The notes under the pieces are model-generated. The model saw only the letters and a list, made by a program, of their open reading frames with translations. It was not told the DNA's origin and made no database searches. Below, piece by piece: positions 42,979 to 51,351 of a DNA stretch of 64,000 bases (positions are counted from its first letter, which is position 1; the number at the start of each line of letters is the position of its first letter). This DNA comes from Bradyrhizobium ottawaense (GTDB lineage Bacteria; Pseudomonadota; Alphaproteobacteria; Rhizobiales; Xanthobacteraceae): positions 1,364,001 through 1,428,000 of the forward strand of contig NZ_LT629693.1 in assembly GCF_900099825.1 (NCBI RefSeq), read 5' to 3'. The translations under genes were made by a program, and so were the position numbers.

Positions 42979-42991
42979 TGTGCAGTGCACA
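42979..42991. promoter_or_regulatory. Palindrome TGTGCAGTGCACA upstream of urtA
   Basis: This 13-bp inverted repeat lies in the 173-nt gap between urtA and the divergent kinase gene. It has GTGC/GCAC half-sites that resemble those of NtrC, but with a 3-nt centre instead of the usual longer one. On the minus strand it overlaps a weak sigma-54-like sequence (CTGCACAAATTCGGCA, lacking the -24 GG). A regulator site is plausible; which regulator is uncertain. Confidence 0.35.
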
Positions 42992-43039
42992 GATACGTGA
43001 GATCGCGTATATTGCACCGCAAAATAGCGACGTAGGTTT

Positions 43040-43055
43040 TGGTACGGGGTTTGCT
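43040..43055 (+). promoter_or_regulatory. Sigma-54 promoter for the NCS1-kinase gene
   Basis: TGGTACGGGGTTTGCT matches the consensus TGGCACR-N4-TTGCW at every fixed place except C to T at position 4, with exact -24/-12 spacing. Transcription would begin near 43067, 30 nt before the GTG start. This links the sensor gene to RpoN and nitrogen control. Confidence 0.6.
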
Positions 43056-43096
43056 GGCGATCGAGGGGTCGATGGTTGGCAGTGAGGAGTACAGAA

Positions 43097-46000
43097 GTGG
43101 CAGGGCGGCAGCGGATAGACCGCGTCAGGCGCCAATATAATCAATGGGTTGCCAACCAGACGCTGGAAGACTACGCGCTGCGCTTCACCGCCAAGAGCGC
43201 GCGGCGATGGTCGGCCGCCCGCGTCGCCAACACCGCGTTGGGCGCGATTTCCTTTCTGGCGCTGGAAGCGATCGGCGGCACCATCACGCTTAACTATGGC
43301 GCCACCAACGCCACCGCTGCCATCCTGGTCGTCAGTGTCATCATCTTCTGCTGCGGACTGCCGATTGCCTACCATGCCGCAAAATGCGGCATCGATATCG
43401 ACCTGCTGACCCGCGGCGCCGGCTTCGGCTACATCGGCTCAACCATCACCTCGCTGATCTACGCGTCGTTTACCTTCATCTTCTTCGCGATCGAGGCGGT
43501 CATCCTCGCGACTGCGCTGGAGATGTGCTTCGGCATCCCGCGCCCGGTCGGTTACCTGATCTCGGCCGTCGTCATCATTCCGCTGGTGACCTACGGCATC
43601 ACGCTGATCAGCCGCTTCCAGCTCTGGACGCAGCCGCTCTGGATCATCCTGCACATCATGCCGTTCGTGGCGATCGCCTACGCCAACCCGCACTCGTTCA
43701 CCGAATGGCGCAAGTTCGCCGGCGAGCATGGCGATGCCGGCGGCCATCTCGATCTCCTGCTGTTCGGCACCGCGGCCTCGGTGGTGTTTTCGCTGGTGGC
43801 GCAGATCGGCGAGCAGGTCGACTTCCTGCGGTTTCTGCCGCGCGACCGCCACACCTCGCGAACCTCGTGGTGGATCGCGCTGCTCAGCGCCGGCCCCGGC
43901 TGGATCGTGCTCGGCGCGCTCAAATTGCTGGCGGGATCGTTCCTCGCCTTCTTCGCGCTGAGTCACGGCGTCTCCGAAGAGCATGCTGCCGAACCCGCGC
44001 ACATGTATCTCGAAGCGTTTCGCTATGTGCTGTCGCAGCCTGATCTCGCGCTGGCGTTGACCGGCACCTTCGTCATCCTCTCGCAGCTCAAGATCAACGT
44101 CACCAACGCCTATGCCGGTTCGATCGCGTGGTCGAACTTCTTTTCGCGACTGACCCACAGCCATCCCGGCCGTGTGGTGTGGCTGGTGTTCAACGTCGTG
44201 GTGGCGCTGCTGCTGATGGAAATCGGCGTCTACAAGGCGCTGGAGCAGACGCTGGCGCTCTATTCCAACGTCGCCATCGCCTGGGTCGGCGCGCTGGTCG
44301 CCGACCTCGTCGTCAACAAGCCGCTCCGCCTGCGCCCGCAGCATATCGAGTTCAAGCGCGCCCATCTCTACGACATCAACCCGGTCGGCGTCGGCGCGAT
44401 GCTGATCGCGACCATCGTCTCGATCAGTGCATTCTACGGCCTGTTCGGGCCGACAGCGAAGGCGCTGTCCGCCTTCGTGGCACTCGCCGTCGCCTTCGTT
44501 ACTGCGCCGCTGATCGCATGGGCCACCGACGGAAAATACTACATCGCGCGCAAACCCAAGCGCAGCTGGCAGAATCTCGAATCGATCCAGTGCTGTATCT
44601 GCGAGCATTCATTCGAACCCGAGGACATGGCCTCCTGCCCGGCCTATGCCGGCCCGATCTGTTCGCTGTGCTGTTCGCTCGACGCGCGCTGCCATGATCT
44701 GTGCAAGCCGCACGCGCGGATCGGCGCACAGGTCTCCGGCGTGGTGGGCAAACTGGTGCCAAAGCCGATCTACGCCCGCGTCAACTCCCAGCTCGGGCAT
44801 TATCTCGGCGTGTTCGTGGTGTCGGCGGGACTGGTCGGGTTGACGCTCGGGCTGATCTATTTGCAGACGGCGACCAATCTCAGCGATGCCTTGCTGTCCG
44901 ACGTGCTCTGGAAGGTGTTCTTCGCGCTCACCATCATCATCGGCGTCGTGGCGTGGCTGTTCGTGCTGGCGCAACAGAGCCGCCGCGCCGCCGAAGAAGA
45001 GACGCGACGGCAGACCGCGCTGCTGATCAACGAAATCGACGCCCACAAGCGCACCGACGCCGAGCTGCAGCGCGCCAAGGAAGTCGCGGAATCAGCGAAT
45101 CTTGCCAAGAGCCGCTACGTCGTCGGCCTCAGCCACGAACTGCGCTCGCCGCTGAACGCCATCTCCGGCTATGCGCAACTGCTGGAACAGGATGCCAGCC
45201 TGAGCACGAAACCGCGCGACCAGGTGCGCGTGGTCCGCCGCAGCGCCGACCATCTGTCGGGGCTGATCGACGGCATCTTGGACATTTCCAAGATCGAGGC
45301 CGGCCGGCTGTATTTGTCGCGCGACGAGGTTCGCCTCAGCGAATTCCTCGACCAGCTGGTCGGCATGTTCCGCGTTCAGGCCGCCACCAAGGGCATCGAC
45401 TTCGTCTTCAAGCGGCCTTCGGTGCTGCCGGTCGTGGTCTATGCCGACGAGAAGCGGCTGCGGCAGGTTCTGATCAATCTGCTGTCGAATGCGCTGAAGT
45501 TCACGCAAACCGGCAGCGTGCAGTTCGTCGTGCATTACCGCAGCCCGGTCGCGGAATTCGAAATCATCGATACCGGTCCCGGCATCCAGGCCGGCGATCT
45601 CGAGCGCATCTTCGCGCCCTTCGAGCGCGGCGCGCTCGGCATCTCGCAGCCACAGACCGGAACGGGCCTGGGCCTCACCATCAGCCGGCTGCTCGCCGGC
45701 GTCATGGGCGGCGACATCAAGGTCTCGAGCACGGTGGGCGCCGGCAGCACCTTCAAGGTCAAGATGCTGCTGTCAGAGGTCACCAACCCGACCCGGATCG
45801 CGCCGGTCGAAGCCCCGATCTACGGCTATCTCGGCCCGCGCAAGACCATCATGATCACCGACGACGATCCGACCCAGCGCGACCTGTTGCGCGAAGTGCT
45901 GACGCCGCTCGGCTTCATCCTGCTCAGCGCCCCCGACGGCGCCGCCTGCCTCGCACTGGCGCAGCACTGCCGGCCGGATCTGTTCCTGCTCGACATATCG

Positions 46001-46462
46001 ATGGCCGGCATGGACGGCTGGACGGTAGCGGAAACGCTGCGTACCAACGGCCATCACCAGGCGCGGATCCTGATGGTGTCGGCGAGCGCGCTGGAAGCGC
46101 ACGGCGCGCCGCTGGCGCAGCCGTTCCATGACGGCTATATGATGAAGCCGATCGATATTCCCCGGCTGCTGGAATCCATTCGCCAGTTGCTCAAGCTGCA
46201 ATGGCAATACGAGGCCGATCAAATCCCCCTCCCGCACTGGAAACCGGAAACCGGCTCACGGCCGCCGGTGAAGCATGTCGAGGAACTGATCGGCCTCGGA
46301 CAACTCGGCTATATCCGCGCCATCCAGGTCAAACTGGACGAGATCGGCAGCGATTACCCCGAGCACGCCGATTTCGTCTCGCAAATGCGCTCACTGGTCG
46401 ATCGCTTCGACCTCGACCAGTACATGGCCACATTGAAAACCCTGCACAGCTATGATCACTGA
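43097..46462 (+). CDS. NCS1-type permease fused to hybrid histidine kinase
   Basis: The 1121-residue fusion has these parts in order. (a) A twelve-helix NCS1 (purine/cytosine/allantoin permease-like) domain, about residues 1-480, starting RRQYNQWVANQTLEDYALRF. (b) A nine-cysteine segment at 499-536 (QCCICEHSF to DLCKP), possibly metal-binding. (c) Two further membrane helices to about 640. (d) A coiled linker. (e) HisKA with H680 in SHELRSPLNAISG. (f) An ATPase domain with NLLSNALKF, DTGPG and GTGLGL. (g) A receiver domain with D966 in LLDIS. The start is GTG 43097 (GAGGAG 7 nt upstream); TTG 43076 opens the frame. It overlaps the next gene by 11 nt. It is probably a transporter-like sensor (transceptor) for a nitrogen compound. 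Confidence 0.9.
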   Translation: MAGRQRIDRVRRQYNQWVANQTLEDYALRFTAKSARRWSAARVANTALGAISFLALEAIGGTITLNYGATNATAAILVVSVIIFCCGLPIAYHAAKCGIDIDLLTRGAGFGYIGSTITSLIYASFTFIFFAIEAVILATALEMCFGIPRPVGYLISAVVIIPLVTYGITLISRFQLWTQPLWIILHIMPFVAIAYANPHSFTEWRKFAGEHGDAGGHLDLLLFGTAASVVFSLVAQIGEQVDFLRFLPRDRHTSRTSWWIALLSAGPGWIVLGALKLLAGSFLAFFALSHGVSEEHAAEPAHMYLEAFRYVLSQPDLALALTGTFVILSQLKINVTNAYAGSIAWSNFFSRLTHSHPGRVVWLVFNVVVALLLMEIGVYKALEQTLALYSNVAIAWVGALVADLVVNKPLRLRPQHIEFKRAHLYDINPVGVGAMLIATIVSISAFYGLFGPTAKALSAFVALAVAFVTAPLIAWATDGKYYIARKPKRSWQNLESIQCCICEHSFEPEDMASCPAYAGPICSLCCSLDARCHDLCKPHARIGAQVSGVVGKLVPKPIYARVNSQLGHYLGVFVVSAGLVGLTLGLIYLQTATNLSDALLSDVLWKVFFALTIIIGVVAWLFVLAQQSRRAAEEETRRQTALLINEIDAHKRTDAELQRAKEVAESANLAKSRYVVGLSHELRSPLNAISGYAQLLEQDASLSTKPRDQVRVVRRSADHLSGLIDGILDISKIEAGRLYLSRDEVRLSEFLDQLVGMFRVQAATKGIDFVFKRPSVLPVVVYADEKRLRQVLINLLSNALKFTQTGSVQFVVHYRSPVAEFEIIDTGPGIQAGDLERIFAPFERGALGISQPQTGTGLGLTISRLLAGVMGGDIKVSSTVGAGSTFKVKMLLSEVTNPTRIAPVEAPIYGYLGPRKTIMITDDDPTQRDLLREVLTPLGFILLSAPDGAACLALAQHCRPDLFLLDISMAGMDGWTVAETLRTNGHHQARILMVSASALEAHGAPLAQPFHDGYMMKPIDIPRLLESIRQLLKLQWQYEADQIPLPHWKPETGSRPPVKHVEELIGLGQLGYIRAIQVKLDEIGSDYPEHADFVSQMRSLVDRFDLDQYMATLKTLHSYDH

Positions 46463-47381
46463 TCCCAAAAAGCGCGACGTCGCCCTCGTCGTCGACGATT
46501 CGCCGGAGACCCTGCGGTTGCTGACCGACGCGCTCGACGGCGCCGGCATGACGGTGATGGTCGCACTCGACGGCGCCTCCGCGATGCGGATCGTCGACCA
46601 GATCACGCCCGACATCGTGCTGATGGACGCGGTCATGCCCGGCATGGACGGCTTTGAGACCTGCCGGCGGCTGAAGCGCGACGCCGGCCTCGACAACGTG
46701 CCGATCATCTTCATGACGGGCTTGGCCGAAACCGAACACATCGTGCGTGGCCTCGAGGCCGGCGGCGTCGACTATGTCACCAAGCCGATCGCGATCGAGG
46801 AAATGCTGGCGCGGATTCGCGTCCACCTTGCCAACGCGCGGCTGACCCAGAGCGCCCGCGCAGCCCTCGACGTCTCCGGCCGCTACCTGCTCGCGGTCAA
46901 CGATGCCGGCAAGATCATGTGGGCGACGCCGCAGGCGCAGAAGCTGCTGGCGGATACGCTCGCGGCCGATGCCGACGACGACTTCGTGCTGCCCGACCCG
47001 ATGCCGCAATGGCTCGATCAGGCCCAAAAGAACAAGGCCGGCTCGAAGGCCGCCTTGATGGCGGCGTTTCCCGGTAGCGAGCAGCTCCGGCTGCAATATA
47101 TGGGCAAGCTCGGCCCGAACGAATTTTTGCTGCGGCTCGCCAAGGATTCCGGCGCCGACACGCCCGCGGAATTCTCCAGCGAACTCGGCCTGACCACGCG
47201 CGAGGGCGAAGTGCTGCAGTGGCTCTCCAAGGGCAAGACCAACCGCGACATCGCGCAGATTCTGGGCCTGAGCCCGCGCACCGTCGACAAGCATCTCGAG
47301 CAGATCTACTCCAAGCTCGGCGTCGAAAACCGCACCGCGGCGGCAGCGATCGCGGTCAATGCGAAAAACAGGAAGTTGTGA
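46452..47381 (+). CDS. LuxR-type response regulator (REC-PAS-like-HTH)
   Basis: This 309-residue regulator has a receiver domain with D15/D16, phospho-acceptor D59 (LMDAVMPGMDG) and K111. The middle part, about 135-235, looks PAS-like (LLAVNDAGKIMWATPQAQKL). The C-terminal LuxR helix-turn-helix reads LTTREGEVLQWLSKGKTNRD and LSPRTVDKHLEQIYSKLGV. It overlaps the kinase gene by 11 nt, so it is the partner of that hybrid kinase. Likely targets are the divergent urt/fmd/ami genes. Confidence 0.9.
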   Translation: MITDPKKRDVALVVDDSPETLRLLTDALDGAGMTVMVALDGASAMRIVDQITPDIVLMDAVMPGMDGFETCRRLKRDAGLDNVPIIFMTGLAETEHIVRGLEAGGVDYVTKPIAIEEMLARIRVHLANARLTQSARAALDVSGRYLLAVNDAGKIMWATPQAQKLLADTLAADADDDFVLPDPMPQWLDQAQKNKAGSKAALMAAFPGSEQLRLQYMGKLGPNEFLLRLAKDSGADTPAEFSSELGLTTREGEVLQWLSKGKTNRDIAQILGLSPRTVDKHLEQIYSKLGVENRTAAAAIAVNAKNRKL

Positions 47382-47406
47382 GAGGCTGGCACCACCGTCT
47401 CTCTCC

Positions 47407-47535
47407 GTCATGGCCGGGCATAGTAGTCTGCCTTGCGCAGACTACGTAAACTTGTCTGCGTACCCGGCCATCCACGTCTTTGCTCGCAAAAGGAAAGTAA
47501 GACGTGGATGCCCGGGTCAAGCCCGGGCATGACGA
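47407..47535. repeat. Palindromic intergenic repeat cluster
   Basis: The segment contains GTCATGGCCGGGCATAG, AGTCTGCCTTGCGCAGACT, a TACCCGGCCATCCACGTC unit and GACGTGGATGCCCGGGTCAA with GCCCGGGCATGAC, forming nested stems. It separates the convergent response regulator and SMP-30 genes and may terminate both. No gene is seen. Confidence 0.7.
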
Positions 47536-47556
47536 GTGGTTAGACCGCCCGCCGTT

Positions 47557-48459
47557 TCAACCATCCAGCCCGCTGATGTCAGCCACCAGCACCGTTCCCG
47601 TCACCGACTCCGTGATGTAGAGCCGGTCCAAATCCTTGCCGCCGATCGCGACATTGGTGCAGCTCTGGCCGGCGCAGGATTTGATGCGCGCGATCAGCTC
47701 GCCATTGGGCGCGAACACGAAGACATGGCCGAGCGAGGCGTGCGCCACGAACAGCCGGCCGGCTTTGTCCATGGTCATGCCGTCGGGGCCGCTCGGGCCG
47801 AAGGTCGAGCAGAAGCGGCCGACCTTGGAGACGCTGCCGTCCTTCATGAACGGCATCCGCCACACCGCGTTGTCGCGGGTCATCGCGACGAACAGCACCG
47901 CCTCGTGCGGATCGAGCACCAGACCGTTGGGGCTGATGCCGGTATCGAGCAGGCAATCGAGCCGGCCGTCGGTCTTGAGCCGGTAGACCCGGCCGGTCGG
48001 ATCGTGCAGGCCGGTCTGGCCCTGATCGGTGAAGTAGATGTCGCCGTTGGAGGCAATGTGAAGGTCGTTGCAACCCCTAAAGGATTCCGAGTTGCGCGAC
48101 CTCAGCACATTCTGCATCCGACCGGCGCGCGCATCGAGCTCCATGATGCCGTTGCGGTAGTCGGCCACCAGGATGCGGCCGTCGCGGGCAATCTTCAGCC
48201 CGTTGGGCCAGCCGTCATATTCGACCACCAGCGACCATTTCCGGTCGGGCGTGATTTTGAAAATACGTCCGAAGGGAATGTCGACGATGTAGAGATTGCC
48301 GTCGGCATCGAACGACGGGCCCTCGATGAAACAGTCAGTAATAGCGCCCGGTCGGTTGGCGTCGGCCCATTCGGTGCGCACCGGACGCCGGAATTCGGCA
48401 GGCATCGCGGAGAAGACTTCGGTCGGGATCAGTTTCGGCGGCGTTTCCAGATACATCAT
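47557..48459 (-). CDS. SMP-30/gluconolactonase-like protein (second copy)
   Basis: This 300-residue beta-propeller has ITDCFIEGPSFDADGNLYIV (metal Glu and shared blade), GWPNGLKIARDGRILVADY, CNDLHIASNGDIYFTDQGQT and SGPDGMTMDKAGRLFVAHA. It differs strongly from the copy at 15117, so it is a separate subfamily. A lactonase role is inferred. It is followed by the RR-convergent repeat and preceded by a different repeat; no operon partner is evident. Confidence 0.82.
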   Translation of the reverse strand: MMYLETPPKLIPTEVFSAMPAEFRRPVRTEWADANRPGAITDCFIEGPSFDADGNLYIVDIPFGRIFKITPDRKWSLVVEYDGWPNGLKIARDGRILVADYRNGIMELDARAGRMQNVLRSRNSESFRGCNDLHIASNGDIYFTDQGQTGLHDPTGRVYRLKTDGRLDCLLDTGISPNGLVLDPHEAVLFVAMTRDNAVWRMPFMKDGSVSKVGRFCSTFGPSGPDGMTMDKAGRLFVAHASLGHVFVFAPNGELIARIKSCAGQSCTNVAIGGKDLDRLYITESVTGTVLVADISGLDG

Positions 48460-48539
48460 TTTCTTGGTTCACCCGTGATGGAACGGGCGCACCATAGATG
48501 ACGTTTTTGGGGGCGTCGATTACCCCCTGCACCCTCCCC

Positions 48540-48620
48540 GTCATTGCGAGCGAAGCGAAGCAATCCATCGCGGCATAAAGAAAGAATGGATTGCTTCGTC
48601 GCTACGCTCCTCGCAATGAC
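48540..48620. repeat. GTCATTGCGAG-family inverted repeat
   Basis: Left arm 48540-48567 (GTCATTGCGAGCGAAGCGAA to AATCCA) and right arm 48587-48620 (TGGATTGCTTCGTCGCTACG to GCAATGAC) are imperfect reverse complements; the right arm has a short extra stretch. It is the second copy of the element at 21916-21992. It lies just after nasC and may terminate that operon. Confidence 0.8.
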
Positions 48621-48632
48621 GGCTGAGAGATC

Positions 48633-51338
48633 TTAGTTCGCCGCGACCGCCAATTGTTGCGGTACGGCGGCCGTGCCCGTTTGTGCGATCAGCCTTTTCA
48701 GCTCCGGAATACAGGAGCCGCAATTGGTGCCGGCCTTCAGCCGGGCGCCGATGTCGGCAGCGGTGCGCGCGCCGCCTGCGATACTTTCGCAGATGGTGTT
48801 ACGTCCGACGCCGAAGCAGGCGCAGACGATCGGGCCGGCGTCGGCGAGGCCGTCGGCCGATTTGCCCGACAGCAGCATACGGCGCTGGTCGTTGGAGAGT
48901 GCATCCGCGGCGAACAGGCCCTTGACGACGTTCCAGTCGCCGGCATCGCTCGCCGGCCCGATGAACAGGCAGGTCTCGATGCGGTCGCCGGCAAACGACG
49001 CCGCGCGATAGACGCCGCCGCCAAAGTCCTTGTATTCGGCGAGATCCTCGGCCGTGAACGATTTCAGCCAGGATTGCCAGCCCTTCAGGTCGGCGTTGTC
49101 GGCGAACAGATAGCCATATCCACCATTGACGGCGACGCGCGCCGCCCACGCATGCGCGGGCAGCGCCAGCGGCTTGCGCGACAAAGCAAAGCCGCGGAAG
49201 ACATATTCGTAAGGCGTGATCGACGCCGGTGTCGCCTTGTTCTCGGGCTGGCCGGAGAACGCATCGGTATAGGGAGCGACCAGCGAACCGACGCGCGCGC
49301 CGGTCGCGTTGGCCTCGCTCCAGTGGATCGGCGCGAACAGCATGCCGCGCTGCTGCCGCTCGCTGACGACGACGCGAAGCGTGCATTGTCCGTAGTCGGT
49401 CGTCACCCGCGCGAAGCCGCCATCGTCGACACCGTGTCGCAAGGCATCATCGGGATGAACCTCGACGAACGGTTCCGGCAAATGCTGGCCGAGCCGCGGG
49501 CTTTCGCCGGATCGGGTCATGGTGTGCCACTGGTCGCGGATCCGGCCGGTGTTCAGCCGCAGCGGCCTCGCCGCCGTCGTCTCGGTCCGCAGAACTGGTA
49601 CTTCCGGCGCGATGAAGCGGGCCTTGCGGTCGTTGGCGAAGAAGCCGCCCTCGGCAAAGAAGCGCGCCTGCGGCTGCGCATTGAGCCGGGTCGGCCATTG
49701 CACCGGCGCCATCGCATCGAACGCCTCATCCGACAGCGCTTTGAGCCCGCCGATATCGAAATCGCGCTCGCCCTCGTTCTCGAAGGCGGAGAGCGCGGCA
49801 TGCTCGCGAAAAATATCCGCAGCCGAATTGAAATTGAACGCCGCACCGAAGCCGAGGCGCTTGGCAACTTCGCCGAGGATCCACCAGTCGGGTTTGGCCT
49901 CGCCCGGCGCATCCATGAACGCACGCTGCCGCGAGATCCGCCGCTCGGAGTTGGTCACGGTGCCGGATTTTTCGCCCCAGGCCTGCGCCGGCAGCAGCAC
50001 ATGCGGCCCGGCATCGACGGTGTCGTTGGAGGTCACATTCTCCGAAACGACGAACAGTTCGAGCTTCTTCAGCGCCTCGCGGACGACGTCGGCATTGGGC
50101 AACGATACCGCCGGGTTGGTGCCTATGACCCACAGCGCCTTGATCTCGCCGCGCGCAATGGCGTCAAACATCTGGACGGCCTTCAACCCTTCATGGGTGG
50201 CGATGCGCGGCGCCTTCCAGAACCGGCGCACGCGATCGATGTCGGGCGGCGTGAACGCCATATGGGCCGCCAACTGGTTGGCGAGCCCGCCAACCTCGCG
50301 GCCGCCCATCGCATTGGGCTGACCGGTCAGCGAGAACGGCGACGCGCCGACCTTGCCGATCCGTCCCGTCGCAAGATGGCAATTGACGATGGCGTTGACC
50401 TTGTCGGTGCCTTGCGCCGACTGGTTGACGCCTTGCGAATACAGCGTCACCACGCGCGGCGTGTTGGCGTAGATCTGGAAGAATGCGGCGACATCGGCCT
50501 CGGACAAGCCGGTCGCCAGCGCAGTGGCGCCGACACTGCCGGCCATGCTGCGCGCGCGGGCCAGCGCATCGTCGAAACCGGTCGTGTAAGCCGCAATGTA
50601 ATTGTCATCGAGCTTGCCGTGATCGGCAAGGTAAACCAGCAAGCCGCTGAACAGAGCAGTGTCCGTCCCCGGCTTCAGCCCCAGAAACAGATCGTCATCG
50701 CCGACGGTATCGGTCCGGCGCGGATCGATCACCACAATGCGGGCGCCGCGGCCCTGCTTGTTGGCGAGCATGCGCTGGTACAGCACCGGGTGGCACCACG
50801 CCGCATTGGAGCCGACCAGCACGAGCAGATCGGCCTCGTCGAGATCCTCGTAGCAGCCGGGCACAGTGTCGGCGCCGAACGCACGGCGGTGGCCGGCAAC
50901 CGACGAGGCCATGCAGAGCCGCGAATTGGTATCGACATTGGCGCTACCGAGAAAGCCCTTCATCAGCTTGTTGGCGACGTAATAGTCCTCGGTCAGCAAC
51001 TGGCCGGAGAGATAGAACGCGACAGCCCCCGGGCCATCGCGCGCAATGATGTGCTGAAAACGATGCGCGACATGGTCGAGCGCGTCGCTCCAGGCCACGC
51101 GCTCCATGTTGCCCTTGTCGCAACGGATCATCGGATACAGCAGACGGTTGGTCAGGCCGAGCGTCTCGCCGAGCGCCGAGCCCTTCGAGCACAGCCGGCC
51201 GAAATTGGCGGGATGCTCGGGATCGCCCGATATCGCCGCCCCGCCCCGGCCGTCGGGCGTCGCCAGGATGCCGCAGCCGACGCCGCAATAGGCGCAGGTG
51301 GTGCTGACGGCGCGGAGATCGGGATCGACGACGCTCAT
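48633..51338 (-). CDS. nasC: Assimilatory nitrate reductase catalytic subunit
   Basis: This 901-residue molybdopterin oxidoreductase has an N-terminal [4Fe-4S] site (CAYCGVGC with a later C in RLCSKG) and the molybdenum-cofactor regions (for example GSNAAWCHPVLYQRM). Its C-terminal extension has a BFD-like [2Fe-2S] domain (CACFGVGRN and GTNCGSC). It reduces nitrate to nitrite in the cytoplasm. The order here and the known B. japonicum cluster indicate electrons come from Flp, 13 nt upstream in the same operon. A repeat follows the stop. Confidence 0.93.
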   Translation of the reverse strand: MSVVDPDLRAVSTTCAYCGVGCGILATPDGRGGAAISGDPEHPANFGRLCSKGSALGETLGLTNRLLYPMIRCDKGNMERVAWSDALDHVAHRFQHIIARDGPGAVAFYLSGQLLTEDYYVANKLMKGFLGSANVDTNSRLCMASSVAGHRRAFGADTVPGCYEDLDEADLLVLVGSNAAWCHPVLYQRMLANKQGRGARIVVIDPRRTDTVGDDDLFLGLKPGTDTALFSGLLVYLADHGKLDDNYIAAYTTGFDDALARARSMAGSVGATALATGLSEADVAAFFQIYANTPRVVTLYSQGVNQSAQGTDKVNAIVNCHLATGRIGKVGASPFSLTGQPNAMGGREVGGLANQLAAHMAFTPPDIDRVRRFWKAPRIATHEGLKAVQMFDAIARGEIKALWVIGTNPAVSLPNADVVREALKKLELFVVSENVTSNDTVDAGPHVLLPAQAWGEKSGTVTNSERRISRQRAFMDAPGEAKPDWWILGEVAKRLGFGAAFNFNSAADIFREHAALSAFENEGERDFDIGGLKALSDEAFDAMAPVQWPTRLNAQPQARFFAEGGFFANDRKARFIAPEVPVLRTETTAARPLRLNTGRIRDQWHTMTRSGESPRLGQHLPEPFVEVHPDDALRHGVDDGGFARVTTDYGQCTLRVVVSERQQRGMLFAPIHWSEANATGARVGSLVAPYTDAFSGQPENKATPASITPYEYVFRGFALSRKPLALPAHAWAARVAVNGGYGYLFADNADLKGWQSWLKSFTAEDLAEYKDFGGGVYRAASFAGDRIETCLFIGPASDAGDWNVVKGLFAADALSNDQRRMLLSGKSADGLADAGPIVCACFGVGRNTICESIAGGARTAADIGARLKAGTNCGSCIPELKRLIAQTGTAAVPQQLAVAAN

Positions 51339-51351
51339 GTGGCTGATCCGG

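Noticed and set aside
42957-42980. Minus-strand sigma-54 promoter for urtA (CTGCACAAATTCGGCA)
   Set aside because: It lacks the essential GG of the -24 element and the TT before GC; too weak to list as a promoter.
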